A stretch of DNA of 5,539 bases from positions 1-5,539 of the forward strand of contig JAIEBL010000213.1 in the NCBI GenBank assembly GCA_029069015.1, given 5' to 3'. This DNA comes from Clostridiales bacterium. GTDB taxonomy: Bacteria; Bacillota; Clostridia; Christensenellales; Pumilibacteraceae. The notes under the pieces were generated by a model. That model searched no databases, was not told the origin of the DNA, and was given only the letters and a program-made list of their open reading frames with translations. Both the position numbers and the translations under genes were made by a program. The first letter of the stretch is position 1; every line of letters starts with the position of its first letter. Below, one piece after another: positions 1 through 5,539 of this stretch.

Positions 1-8
1 ATGGCTAG

Positions 9-2090
9 GTTTACGCGACGCTCCTTCACAACATCGGGCAAGACAATTTCGTTGCGGCGGCGCACGGCGGTGGCGGCGGAACGTATTATAACAATCTTAT
101 TGAGGCGACGCATTACGATATGACGTATTACTTCAATAAGATCATGAACTTTGATATGGGCGAGGCTTATGCGCCGAGCGGTACGCTTTCTCAAGCCGAG
201 GCGGACGCCGCAAAAGAAAAATATCCGATGTTCGTGCCCGTTGCGTCCGTCTATCAGGTGGGCAGAAGCATCGTGCGCGACGGCGTCAAACAGTACGTCA
301 CGACGGCGCAACCCTTTTCGTACGGCAGCGGCGAATTTACCATGGACTTTACCAATAAGAACAATTTTGCCAAAGGGCAGTTCAACAGCAAAGCGCTCGT
401 AATCCCCGACGGCTTTACCGTGACCGTGAAAAGCGTTACGCAGCCGCAGAGCGGCACGGTGGAATTACTTGCGGGCAATAAGGTGAAATACACGCCGGCA
501 AACGGTGAAGGCGGGCTGTATTCGGGTAATTTCAACGTGACCTTAGGTATTACGAAGGACGACGGTGCTTTTACGGTGGAAGACGTCGATCTCGTGATCA
601 ACCTCAAACAGAGTGCGAACACCGATTTAAACAGAACGACGTATACCTATGATACGGAGGCGCAGGTGCCTTCTACCGATTCGGTTTATAACGTGCAGAC
701 TATGACGTTTAATTTCGGGAATTTTGTAAACAAGGAAACGAAAAAGAACGTATGCACGCAGGAAACGAATACGCAGATTTGGCAGGCGGGTTGGAATTAC
801 GACGACGATACGTACGATAAAAACAGCAAAAATTACAGGGTGATGCCCAATAACAAAACGTTGCAGATGCTTGACGGCATTATGTATTTCAGCGGCGCGG
901 GCACGTACCGCTTTACACTCAAGGGCAGAGGCAAGGCAACGCTATATCTTTCGTACGACAACGGCACGACCTATGAAAGCGCGCTTACGATAGCGCGAAC
1001 GAGCGGCAACGCATATGTTGAAACCGAGTATGCCGAACATGAATTTACTACGACGCGCAATTACGTTTATTTTAAAGTCGTGCTTCTCGTGACCAAAGAA
1101 AGCGATTTCTTCGGGATAGGCGTAGCGACAAAACAAGCCGACGGCTCGTTCTCGGGCTTTGCAAATGCCAAGGATGCGTTCACCAATCCGAGCGTCCACA
1201 GACAGGCGACCGAAGAAGCAAACAAAAAATTCCAAACGGAATATCGGTTTAAGAACGAATACAAGTACGATTACGTGGGTGCGCCCGTTTGCGACGTGAC
1301 GCAAAACGTTCTTGTTTCCGTAAGCCACGATCCTTGGGACGCCAATCAGCCCATTACGAATATGTTCGACGGAAACGCGAACACGTACTATCATTCGAAA
1401 GGGGGAGAAGCGAATTATATCACGGAAGCAAAACCGTTCGAGCTCGTCGTCGATCTCAAAGGCTATTACTTGGTCAATACGGTTACGTTCACCGGGTATA
1501 AGAACAACGTCGGCAACAACGGTATGGTCAAGGACTTTAAGCTTTACGGCAGCGGGGACGGCACGAATTATACACTGCTTCACGACGTGAAGGACGGGGC
1601 TGCCAACGCAAGGGTCATGAAATACAGTTTTGCCGAAACGGAAATTCGCTACTATAAGCTCGTCGTGACCAAGACCGACAACGAGAGATACTTTGCGATG
1701 AACAAAATCGAATTCTCGTTATCGTACTCGGGCGGCAACCATATTGCGCCCAATGCCGAGGGCATTCGGTATACAGGCGTATGGAACTATGAAAACGTGC
1801 TCTGCAACTTCGGTTCGATCTACACCGCAAACGCGGGCGCAAAAGTGGAATTTACCTTCACGGGGAGCAGATTCGCTTACTTTGCGTATCACTCGACCGA
1901 CTACGGTACGGTGGATATTTACGTGGATGACAACAAGGTCGCATCGGACGTCAGCCTTTCCGCCGATAACAACGCCAGTTCGCTTACCTATATGTATCTC
2001 AACGGTGCGCTCTCGAACGGGAAACACGTGGTGCGCATCGAAGGTAAGAGCGGCAAATTCAACGTGGATTCCTTCGTCTATTGGAAGTAA
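9..2090 (+). CDS. C-terminal part of a secreted M60-like metallopeptidase with F5/8 type C carbohydrate-binding domain (5' part interrupted or outside window)
   Basis: Reads open from base 9 to TAA at 2088-2090, 693 codons. The first ATG is at 120, but the 37 residues before it (VYATLLHNIGQDNF..., then a Gly run) look like the end of a Peptidase M60 domain, so 120 is probably not the true start. Numbering from that ATG: M60 tail to about 60 (PMFVPVASVYQVGRS at 36-50); an Ig/cadherin-like domain at about 95-163 (LGITKDD, EDVDLVI); a PA14-like sandwich at about 170-345 (LYLSYDNGTTYE); an F5/8 type C (discoidin) domain at about 397-536 (MFDGNANTYY, FELVVDL, YYKLVVTK); and a final beta-sandwich at about 545-656 (GTVDIYVDD, GKHVVRIEGKSG). 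The zinc-binding HEXXH region and any signal peptide would lie upstream and are not visible. No LPXTG or SLH anchor is present at the C-terminus. M60/enhancin-type enzymes are known to cleave O-glycosylated mucin-like proteins; that role here is inferred from the architecture. Domain names were recognised by eye and not searched. Confidence 0.8.
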   Translation, partial: VYATLLHNIGQDNFVAAAHGGGGGTYYNNLIEATHYDMTYYFNKIMNFDMGEAYAPSGTLSQAEADAAKEKYPMFVPVASVYQVGRSIVRDGVKQYVTTAQPFSYGSGEFTMDFTNKNNFAKGQFNSKALVIPDGFTVTVKSVTQPQSGTVELLAGNKVKYTPANGEGGLYSGNFNVTLGITKDDGAFTVEDVDLVINLKQSANTDLNRTTYTYDTEAQVPSTDSVYNVQTMTFNFGNFVNKETKKNVCTQETNTQIWQAGWNYDDDTYDKNSKNYRVMPNNKTLQMLDGIMYFSGAGTYRFTLKGRGKATLYLSYDNGTTYESALTIARTSGNAYVETEYAEHEFTTTRNYVYFKVVLLVTKESDFFGIGVATKQADGSFSGFANAKDAFTNPSVHRQATEEANKKFQTEYRFKNEYKYDYVGAPVCDVTQNVLVSVSHDPWDANQPITNMFDGNANTYYHSKGGEANYITEAKPFELVVDLKGYYLVNTVTFTGYKNNVGNNGMVKDFKLYGSGDGTNYTLLHDVKDGAANARVMKYSFAETEIRYYKLVVTKTDNERYFAMNKIEFSLSYSGGNHIAPNAEGIRYTGVWNYENVLCNFGSIYTANAGAKVEFTFTGSRFAYFAYHSTDYGTVDIYVDDNKVASDVSLSADNNASSLTYMYLNGALSNGKHVVRIEGKSGKFNVDSFVYWK

Positions 2091-2110
2091 AAAACCGTAA
2101 CGGAAGCAAG

Positions 2111-2145
2111 AAAGCGGGACTTTACGCAAAAGCCCCGCTTTTTTT
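2111..2145 (+). terminator. Rho-independent terminator of the M60-like gene
   Basis: A perfect 8-bp stem AAAGCGGG (2111-2118) / CCCGCTTT (2134-2141) with a 15-nt loop is followed by a T tract ending at 2145. It lies 20 nt after the TAA stop, so it should end the upstream transcript and isolate the collagen-like fragment that follows. Confidence 0.8.
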
Positions 2146-2160
2146 GTTGCGGGGCACAAG

Positions 2161-2469
2161 GAGCACATTTTCCCATTTGCAGCAGGAGCAACGGGTCCTA
2201 CGGGGGCTACGGGTGAAATCGGCCCTACCGGTCCTACGGGTCCTGTCGGTCCTGCGGGTGCAACGGGCGCTACGGGCGAAATCGGTCCTACCGGACCTAC
2301 GGGCCCTGCAGGTCCTGCGGGTGCAATCGGTCCGACCGGTCCTGCGGGCACGATCACGCCTGCGGCGGCGGTTGCCGACGTAGAAAGTACGCCCACGCCC
2401 GATGAAGTCGGGACTACGCTTAACGAGCTGTTGGCTTCGCTTCGTGCGGCGGGCTTTCTTGCAACCTAA
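2161..2469 (+). pseudogene. Collagen-like Gly-X-Y repeat protein, startless (5'-truncated) fragment
   Basis: In frame 1 the sequence encodes 19 consecutive Gly-X-Y triplets (Gly codons every 9 nt from 2185 to 2347), mostly GPT, GPA, GAT and GEI. A non-repetitive tail follows, ending [16 protein letters not shown] and TAA at 2467-2469. Tails of this kind ([12 protein letters not shown]) close collagen-like surface, spore or phage-fibre proteins in Clostridia, so the 3' end looks intact. The same frame is open from 2101, just after a TAA at 2098-2100, yet contains no ATG, GTG or TTG before the repeats, and the terminator lies within that stretch. An AAGGAG at 2158-2163 resembles a ribosome site but only an ATT follows, at 3 nt. 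The usual N-terminal domain is missing. This suggests a truncated gene, a silent cassette or an assembly misjoin in repetitive DNA. The coding frame itself is clear; the expression status is unknown. Confidence 0.75.
2203..2322 (+). repeat. Imperfect 63-nt period tandem repeat in the collagen-like region
   Basis: Bases 2203-2259 and 2266-2322 both encode a 19-residue block, [19 protein letters not shown], offset by 63 nt (21 codons). Only one codon changes the residue (GTC Val versus GCA Ala). The other five differences are silent third-position changes, so the two copies have diverged under protein-level constraint and are not a recent duplication. Confidence 0.8.
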
Positions 2470-2501
2470 GGCTTAACCCATACAAGAAGTATCCCAAAAC
2501 A

Positions 2502-2543
2502 AAAAAAGGCTTTTGCAGTCGTGCACCTGCAAGAGCTTTTTTT
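2502..2543. terminator. Bidirectional hairpin terminator between convergent genes
   Basis: A 17-bp stem (2502-2518 pairing with 2527-2543, including two G-U pairs on the plus-strand RNA) closes an 8-nt loop. The arms end in an A run on the left (2501-2507) and a T run on the right (2537-2543), so transcripts from either side end in a U tract. It sits 32 nt after the collagen-like stop and 60 nt beyond the stop of the convergent glycosyltransferase gene. Confidence 0.85.
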
Positions 2544-2602
2544 GTGCGTCGTCTTTCAAAACGACGGCGCGGCAGATATTCGGTTTTCAGCCAAAAAGCG
2601 GC

Positions 2603-3670
2603 TTACTTGTTTTCGAAAAGTTTCAGGTTGGCGGCAATACGCTCGTCGTCGCCGAACGACAGTGCCGTGCGCGCGGCCCCGGCGGCTTTCTTGTATTGCC
2701 CGAAGTGGTAGTAGGCGATGGATAGAAGGTCATGGAGCGGCGCGCCCCAAGCGTCTGGCTCGGTGATATACGAAAGCTTGCGGTGCGTAATGGACAGGGC
2801 GGTGGTGCAAGCGTAGAGGACGCCCGCAAAGTTACCGATTTCGTAAAAGGCGCGGGCGAGCCGCAAGTACGGTTCGCGCGTGTCGGGAGATTCGGCAACG
2901 GCGCGCAGCGCCCAAGCGGTGGCTTCGGTTTTGTCGCCGAGCGCCGAATAGCAGGTGGAAATGTAGCGCATCGACGCGGCGCGCTCGTCCCGCCAGACGG
3001 CGGAGGGCAGCGAAAGGTGACGCGTCAGTTCGCGGATGGCGTCTTTGTAGCGCTTGGCGTACATATATTCGCGCCCCAAATAGTGCGCCGTGCGGTCGTC
3101 TTGCGGGTCTTCTTTTGCGGCAAGCTCCAAAAGCGGCAGATAGCTTGCGCGCGACTTTTTATGATCAGGGTAGTGTGTGATCTGTAAGCCGTACACGCTC
3201 GCGGTTACGCTTTGAATGCCCTTATCGGGGGCGAGTACTTCGTGTACGGGTGCGCGCCAGTGAAAGCCTTTTTTGTGGATCTTATCCGCCCAGAAGACGA
3301 CGCCGTCCGAGCCGTCGGGATTCTTGCTCCAAACGTAGCGGTAGGTAAAGCGGTTGGCTTGTGGGTTTTGTGCGTAGGCTTGTTCGAGCGCGTTTCGCCA
3401 GCCGGGTTCGGGCACTTCGTCGAGGTCGAGACAAACGTAGAGGTCGGCGTCCCCCGCAAGCTCTAAGCTTCTGTTGCGGGCAACGTCGAAGCGGAAGGGC
3501 GAAAAGACTTCCGTGTTTACCGTGGCGCCTGCCTCTTCGAGGAGTTTGACCGAATCGTCGGTCGAGCCCGTGTCCAGCACGAACACGCCGTCGGCGCCCT
3601 TCACGGCGTCCATAAAGCGGCGGCAGAATTTACTTTCGTTCTTACAGATAGCGTATATATGAATTTTCAT
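2603..3670 (-). CDS. Family 2 glycosyltransferase with C-terminal TPR repeats
   Basis: A 355-residue protein starting MKIHIYAICKNE, with ATG at 3670. An in-frame GTG at 3694 would add eight residues, but the GT2 fold begins naturally at MKIHIYAICKNE and a -10-like element lies between the two. The N-terminal half is a GT-A fold: CKNE at 9-12, DTGSTDDS at 33-40 and the metal/nucleotide-sugar DxD-type motif DLDE at 82-85. A HWRAPVHE motif at 137-144 is typical of the TPR-containing GT2 subgroup that includes the S-glycosyltransferase SunS. About four TPR-like helical hairpins follow, near 193-226, 231-262, 265-298 and 310-345; they probably bind the acceptor protein or partner. No membrane segment or signal peptide is seen, so it should be cytoplasmic. 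The gene converges on the collagen-like fragment and diverges from the HAD gene. Sugar donor and acceptor cannot be told. The family call is firm; any protein-glycosylation role is inference. Confidence 0.9.
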   Translation of the reverse strand: MKIHIYAICKNESKFCRRFMDAVKGADGVFVLDTGSTDDSVKLLEEAGATVNTEVFSPFRFDVARNRSLELAGDADLYVCLDLDEVPEPGWRNALEQAYAQNPQANRFTYRYVWSKNPDGSDGVVFWADKIHKKGFHWRAPVHEVLAPDKGIQSVTASVYGLQITHYPDHKKSRASYLPLLELAAKEDPQDDRTAHYLGREYMYAKRYKDAIRELTRHLSLPSAVWRDERAASMRYISTCYSALGDKTEATAWALRAVAESPDTREPYLRLARAFYEIGNFAGVLYACTTALSITHRKLSYITEPDAWGAPLHDLLSIAYYHFGQYKKAAGAARTALSFGDDERIAANLKLFENK

Positions 3671-3675
3671 ACTGT

Positions 3676-3707
3676 ATTGTATGCTATAACGCACACGCGT
3701 TTGACAA
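3676..3707 (-). promoter_or_regulatory. Candidate promoter of the glycosyltransferase gene
   Basis: On the minus strand TTGTCA (3707-3702) and TACAAT (3681-3676) resemble -35 and -10 elements. The 20-nt spacer is longer than usual, so the -10 is the better-supported part. Only five bases separate TACAAT from the ATG, and no Shine-Dalgarno sequence is present, which fits a leaderless transcript. Confidence 0.4.
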
Positions 3708-3730
3708 TTTACCTTTAAGTGGGCTATACT
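3701..3730 (+). promoter_or_regulatory. Sigma-A type promoter of the HAD phosphatase gene
   Basis: A consensus TTGACA (3701-3706) and TATACT (3725-3730, five of six bases matching TATAAT) are separated by 18 nt. Transcription should begin about 7 nt after the -10, which coincides with the ATG at 3737. The GTG at 3719 lies inside the promoter and cannot be on this transcript, so the promoter also argues for the start at 3737. Confidence 0.7.
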
Positions 3731-3736
3731 GAGAAT

Positions 3737-4393
3737 ATGATAGATACGATACTTTTCGATTTGGACGGAACGCTACTTAATACGCTCGACGACCTTTGCG
3801 ACAGCGCGAATTTTGCGCTCGCTAAAAACGGCTACCCGTTGCGTACTTTGGAAGAAGTGCGGTTTATGGTGGGCGAGGGCGTACGGCTTTTGTGCGAACG
3901 CGCATTGCCGCCTGCGGCAGTGACGCCTGCAACGGTGGACAGAGTGCTTGCCGATTTTTCGGCGCATTACGACCTTAACTGCGGCAACAAGACGCGCCCG
4001 TACGACGGCGTGGATGTGATGCTTCGCGAGGTGTGCGGACGCTATAAGACAGCGATCGTGTCGAATAAGTATCAGCGCGCGGTGGACGATCTGAAAAACA
4101 CGCTCTTTCCGTACGTAACGCTTACGGTGGGCGAAGACCCTTCGCGGGCGCGCAAGCCCGCGCCAGACGGCGTGTTCTACGCGTTAAAAGTTTTGGGCAG
4201 CAAGGCGGAAAACGCCGTGTACGTGGGCGACAGCGACATCGATATTTTAACGGCACGCAACGCAGGGTTGCCCGTCATCGGTGTAAGCTGGGGCTTTCGG
4301 GGCAGGGCGTTTTTAGAGGAGCACGGCGCGGATGAAATCATCGACGCGCCGAGCGAGATCGCGGCGGCTATCGGGCGCATTGGCGGCAAGTAA
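3737..4393 (+). CDS. HAD-superfamily phosphatase, phosphoglycolate phosphatase-like (subfamily IA)
   Basis: 218 residues, the usual length for Gph/PpaX-type HAD hydrolases. All four HAD motifs are visible: motif I FDLDGTL with the nucleophile Asp8 and acid/base Asp10; motif II IVSNK with Ser109; motif III Lys140 in RARKPAP; and motif IV VGDSDID with Asp165 and Asp169 for magnesium. A helical cap lies between about 15 and 85, as expected for subfamily IA. Enzymes of this group hydrolyse small phosphate esters in the cytoplasm, such as 2-phosphoglycolate formed in DNA repair, pyrophosphate or sugar phosphates; sequence alone does not settle the substrate. I chose ATG 3737 because MIDTILFDLDG is the standard HAD beginning and the promoter -10 ends just before it. 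There is no ribosome site. The esterase gene follows after 31 nt and is probably co-transcribed. Confidence 0.9.
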   Translation: MIDTILFDLDGTLLNTLDDLCDSANFALAKNGYPLRTLEEVRFMVGEGVRLLCERALPPAAVTPATVDRVLADFSAHYDLNCGNKTRPYDGVDVMLREVCGRYKTAIVSNKYQRAVDDLKNTLFPYVTLTVGEDPSRARKPAPDGVFYALKVLGSKAENAVYVGDSDIDILTARNAGLPVIGVSWGFRGRAFLEEHGADEIIDAPSEIAAAIGRIGGK

Positions 4394-4412
4394 GCGCACT
4401 TTGTTTGCGCAT

Positions 4413-4419
4413 GGAGGGG
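4413..4419 (+). promoter_or_regulatory. Strong Shine-Dalgarno site of the esterase gene
   Basis: GGAGGGG lies 5 nt before ATG 4425. It fixes the start there rather than at the longer open frame beginning at 4332, which overlaps the HAD gene. It also shows that this genome uses Shine-Dalgarno initiation, in contrast to the two starts at 3670 and 3737. Confidence 0.9.
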
Positions 4420-4424
4420 AAATC

Positions 4425-5192
4425 ATGAACTATACGAAAATCGATTTGAAAGAACACGGAACGCTGACGTGCTGCGAGCACACGCGCATGAAGGAAATGC
4501 CCGATAAGGAACGCCCTGCGCTGTTGGTGCTCCCCGGCGGCGCGTATGAATTTTGCAGCGAGCGCGAGGGCGAACCCGTTGCGCTCTGGTTTTACGGGCG
4601 CGGCTACAATACCTATGTGCTGGAATATCCCATAGACGAAAAGGCGAAATATCCCGATCAACTCGTAGCGGCGGCGTACGCCATGCACACGATCCGTGCG
4701 CGGGCGAAAGAAACGCGCACCGATACGACGAAAGTTTTTGCGATGGGTTTTTCGGCAGGCGGTCACTTATGCGGGTGCCTCTTGAACTGCGACCCTGCGT
4801 TGCCGTGTGTGAAAGCCTACGACTTTAAACCGAACGGCGGGGTGCTATGCTATCCCGTGATCGGCGGCGATAAGACGCACAGCCAAAGCTTTAAAAACCT
4901 TTTGAAAGGGCAGTCCGTGCCGTGGCTCGATCTCCTTACCTCTGGGCGAAGCGACAATCCGCCCGCCTTCGTTTGGACGACGGCGGACGACGACGCTGTG
5001 CCTGCCGTCAATTCGATCGCGTACGCGAAGGCGTATGCCGACAAGGGGCTAAAATACGCCTTGCATATTTTCCCGCACGGGCGGCACGGTTTGAGCCTTG
5101 CCGACTCTGCTACGAACGCCGACCTTTCGGATGTCGATCCGCACATATCGCTGTGGGCGCACCTTGCGGATGCGTTTTTGAAAACTCTTTGA
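4425..5192 (+). CDS. Alpha/beta-hydrolase, carbohydrate or acetyl esterase-like
   Basis: 255 residues with no signal peptide, so cytoplasmic. The oxyanion-hole segment LPGGAYEF is at 36-43, a variant of the HGGG motif of the Aes/BD-FAE esterase group. The nucleophile elbow GFSAGGH is at 108-114 with Ser110. The acid is probably in the Asp cluster 188-190 (TADDDAVP), and the base is His221 in FPHGRHGLSL. This triad order and spacing match COG0657-type esterases, many of which remove acetyl or acyl groups from sugars and xylo-oligosaccharides. It lies 31 nt after the HAD gene on the same strand with its own strong ribosome site and no terminator between them, so an operon is likely. A role in intracellular deacetylation of imported sugars is inference; a lipase or peptidase-like activity is not excluded. 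Confidence 0.88.
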   Translation: MNYTKIDLKEHGTLTCCEHTRMKEMPDKERPALLVLPGGAYEFCSEREGEPVALWFYGRGYNTYVLEYPIDEKAKYPDQLVAAAYAMHTIRARAKETRTDTTKVFAMGFSAGGHLCGCLLNCDPALPCVKAYDFKPNGGVLCYPVIGGDKTHSQSFKNLLKGQSVPWLDLLTSGRSDNPPAFVWTTADDDAVPAVNSIAYAKAYADKGLKYALHIFPHGRHGLSLADSATNADLSDVDPHISLWAHLADAFLKTL

Positions 5193-5198
5193 TTTTTA

Positions 5199-5219
5199 TT
5201 CGCTTTGCCTCTTAGCGAA
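5199..5219. repeat. Short inverted repeat downstream of the esterase gene
   Basis: TTCGCT (5199-5204) and AGCGAA (5214-5219) form a perfect 6-bp stem with a 9-nt loop, 7 nt after the esterase stop. A T-rich run precedes it rather than follows it, so it is not a good rho-independent terminator on the plus strand. It could be an operator or an RNA 3'-end hairpin, or chance. Confidence 0.35.
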
Positions 5220-5256
5220 CGGCGCACGCCCACCTTCTTCCCGCATAGTATGGAGT

Positions 5257-5539
5257 ATGGACGTTATCGATTTGGGCGCGGGGAAAATCGGGGTGGCGAA
5301 AGCGGGTACAGACGTACGCTGCATAGAAAAAGCGGATGCGGTGCTTGTGCCGCAGACTTTTGCGCGGGAAATAGACTTGGAAAGCGAAATCGGGGGCGTG
5401 ACGGCGTTTTCGGCGCTCTATGCGGCGGCGTCGCTCGATTGCGCATATCCCGTGCTTTGCGGCTGTCGTACGCGCGTAGGGAACGTTAAGCGTCTTTCCG
5501 TTTTTACGTTTGCGGGCGGGCGACTCATCGACATTGCCG
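5257..5539 (+). CDS. Unidentified protein, 5' end only (possibly nitrilase/carbon-nitrogen hydrolase-like)
   Basis: An open frame of 94 codons from ATG 5257 to the window edge, without a stop. It begins MDVIDLGAGKIGVAKAG and contains a hydrophobic ADAVLVPQTF segment (27-36), an Ala-rich helix (GGVTAFSALYAAASL, 46-60), and a Cys-containing strand (PVLCGCRTRVGN, 65-76) followed by KRLSVFTFAGGRLIDIA. This alternation of strands and helices, with codon use like its neighbours, makes it a real gene rather than a shadow. The layout faintly recalls atypical members of the carbon-nitrogen hydrolase superfamily, but the catalytic Glu-Lys-Cys residues cannot be confirmed in this fragment. ATG 5250 is in another frame. 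A GGAG lies only 1 nt before the ATG, too close to work as a ribosome site. Confidence 0.6.
   Translation, partial: MDVIDLGAGKIGVAKAGTDVRCIEKADAVLVPQTFAREIDLESEIGGVTAFSALYAAASLDCAYPVLCGCRTRVGNVKRLSVFTFAGGRLIDIA

Noticed and set aside
942..1583. 213-residue minus-strand open frame opposite the M60-like gene
   Set aside because: It lies wholly antisense to well-supported domains, with an Arg/Val/Ile-rich composition typical of a shadow frame and no ribosome site or promoter.
2185..2349. Regular repeats considered as a CRISPR array or mobile-element repeat
   Set aside because: The 9-nt periodicity with Gly at every third codon and silent third-position variation is a coding collagen-like repeat, with no spacer-repeat alternation.
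2081..2383. 100-residue plus-strand frame starting at TTG across the terminator and collagen-like region
   Set aside because: It reads the repeats out of frame as an Arg/Leu/Val-rich peptide. The Gly-X-Y frame is clearly the biological one, and no convincing slippage site joins the two.
1719..2396. 225-residue minus-strand open frame with Gly-Pro-rich, collagen-looking N-terminus
   Set aside because: It is the antisense reading of the Gly-X-Y codons, which also yields Gly/Pro periodicity. It crosses a terminator and the antisense of the F5/8-linked module, and its second half resembles no protein.
2547..2566. CGTCGT/ACGACG inverted repeat after the bidirectional terminator
   Set aside because: It is a short 6-bp stem without a U tract in either direction, so it adds nothing to the strong adjacent hairpin.
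2732..3187. 151-residue plus-strand frame opposite the glycosyltransferase
   Set aside because: It is antisense to the TPR region, rich in Gly, Arg and Val, and has no recognisable motif.
4394..4410. GCGCA/TGCGC inverted repeat between the HAD and esterase genes
   Set aside because: It is only 5 bp with a 7-nt loop and no T tract, so it is not a terminator. I cannot distinguish it from chance.

Overview
The window looks like chromosomal DNA of a gut-type member of the Bacillota, probably an uncultured Clostridia lineage. This rests on the gene content (a secreted M60-type, mucin-targeting multidomain protein, a clostridial-style collagen-like Gly-X-Y protein, a TPR glycosyltransferase), on one strong GGAGG ribosome site and on A/T-tract hairpin terminators. 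The lineage call is inference from these features, not from any marker gene.

Layout. (1) 9-2090, plus strand: the C-terminal part of a large secreted carbohydrate-targeting protein. It holds the tail of a Peptidase M60-like domain, an Ig/cadherin-like domain, a PA14-like sandwich, an F5/8 type C domain and a final beta-sandwich. Homologous-looking sequence runs upstream of the first ATG (120) to base 9, where an in-frame TAG or frameshift interrupts it. It ends at a rho-independent terminator (2111-2145). (2) 2161-2469, plus strand: a collagen-like fragment with 19 Gly-X-Y triplets and an intact C-terminal tail but no visible start codon. It is probably a 5'-truncated gene or an assembly junction. 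A long, bidirectional hairpin terminator (2502-2543) separates it from the convergent next gene. (3) 2603-3670, minus strand: a GT2 glycosyltransferase with C-terminal TPRs. (4) 3671-3736: a 66-bp divergent promoter region in which a TTGACAA/TTGTCAA element could serve as -35 for both directions. The -10 elements lie 5-6 nt from the two start codons and neither gene has a Shine-Dalgarno site, so both mRNAs may be leaderless. (5) 3737-4393 and 4425-5192, plus strand: a HAD phosphatase and an alpha/beta-hydrolase esterase, probably one transcription unit. The second gene has a strong ribosome site. (6) 5257-5539, plus strand: the 5' end of an unidentified gene running off the window.

Functional themes. 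The first protein would act outside the cell on host or dietary glycoproteins. The esterase could deacylate sugars released by such degradation. The glycosyltransferase sits next to a Thr-rich collagen-like fragment, a pairing that recalls spore-surface BclA-type proteins and their glycosyltransferases, but the link here is only positional. I see no mobile element, CRISPR array, tRNA or rRNA. The least ordinary signals are the startless collagen-like fragment, the shared-element leaderless divergent promoter and the interruption at base 6.
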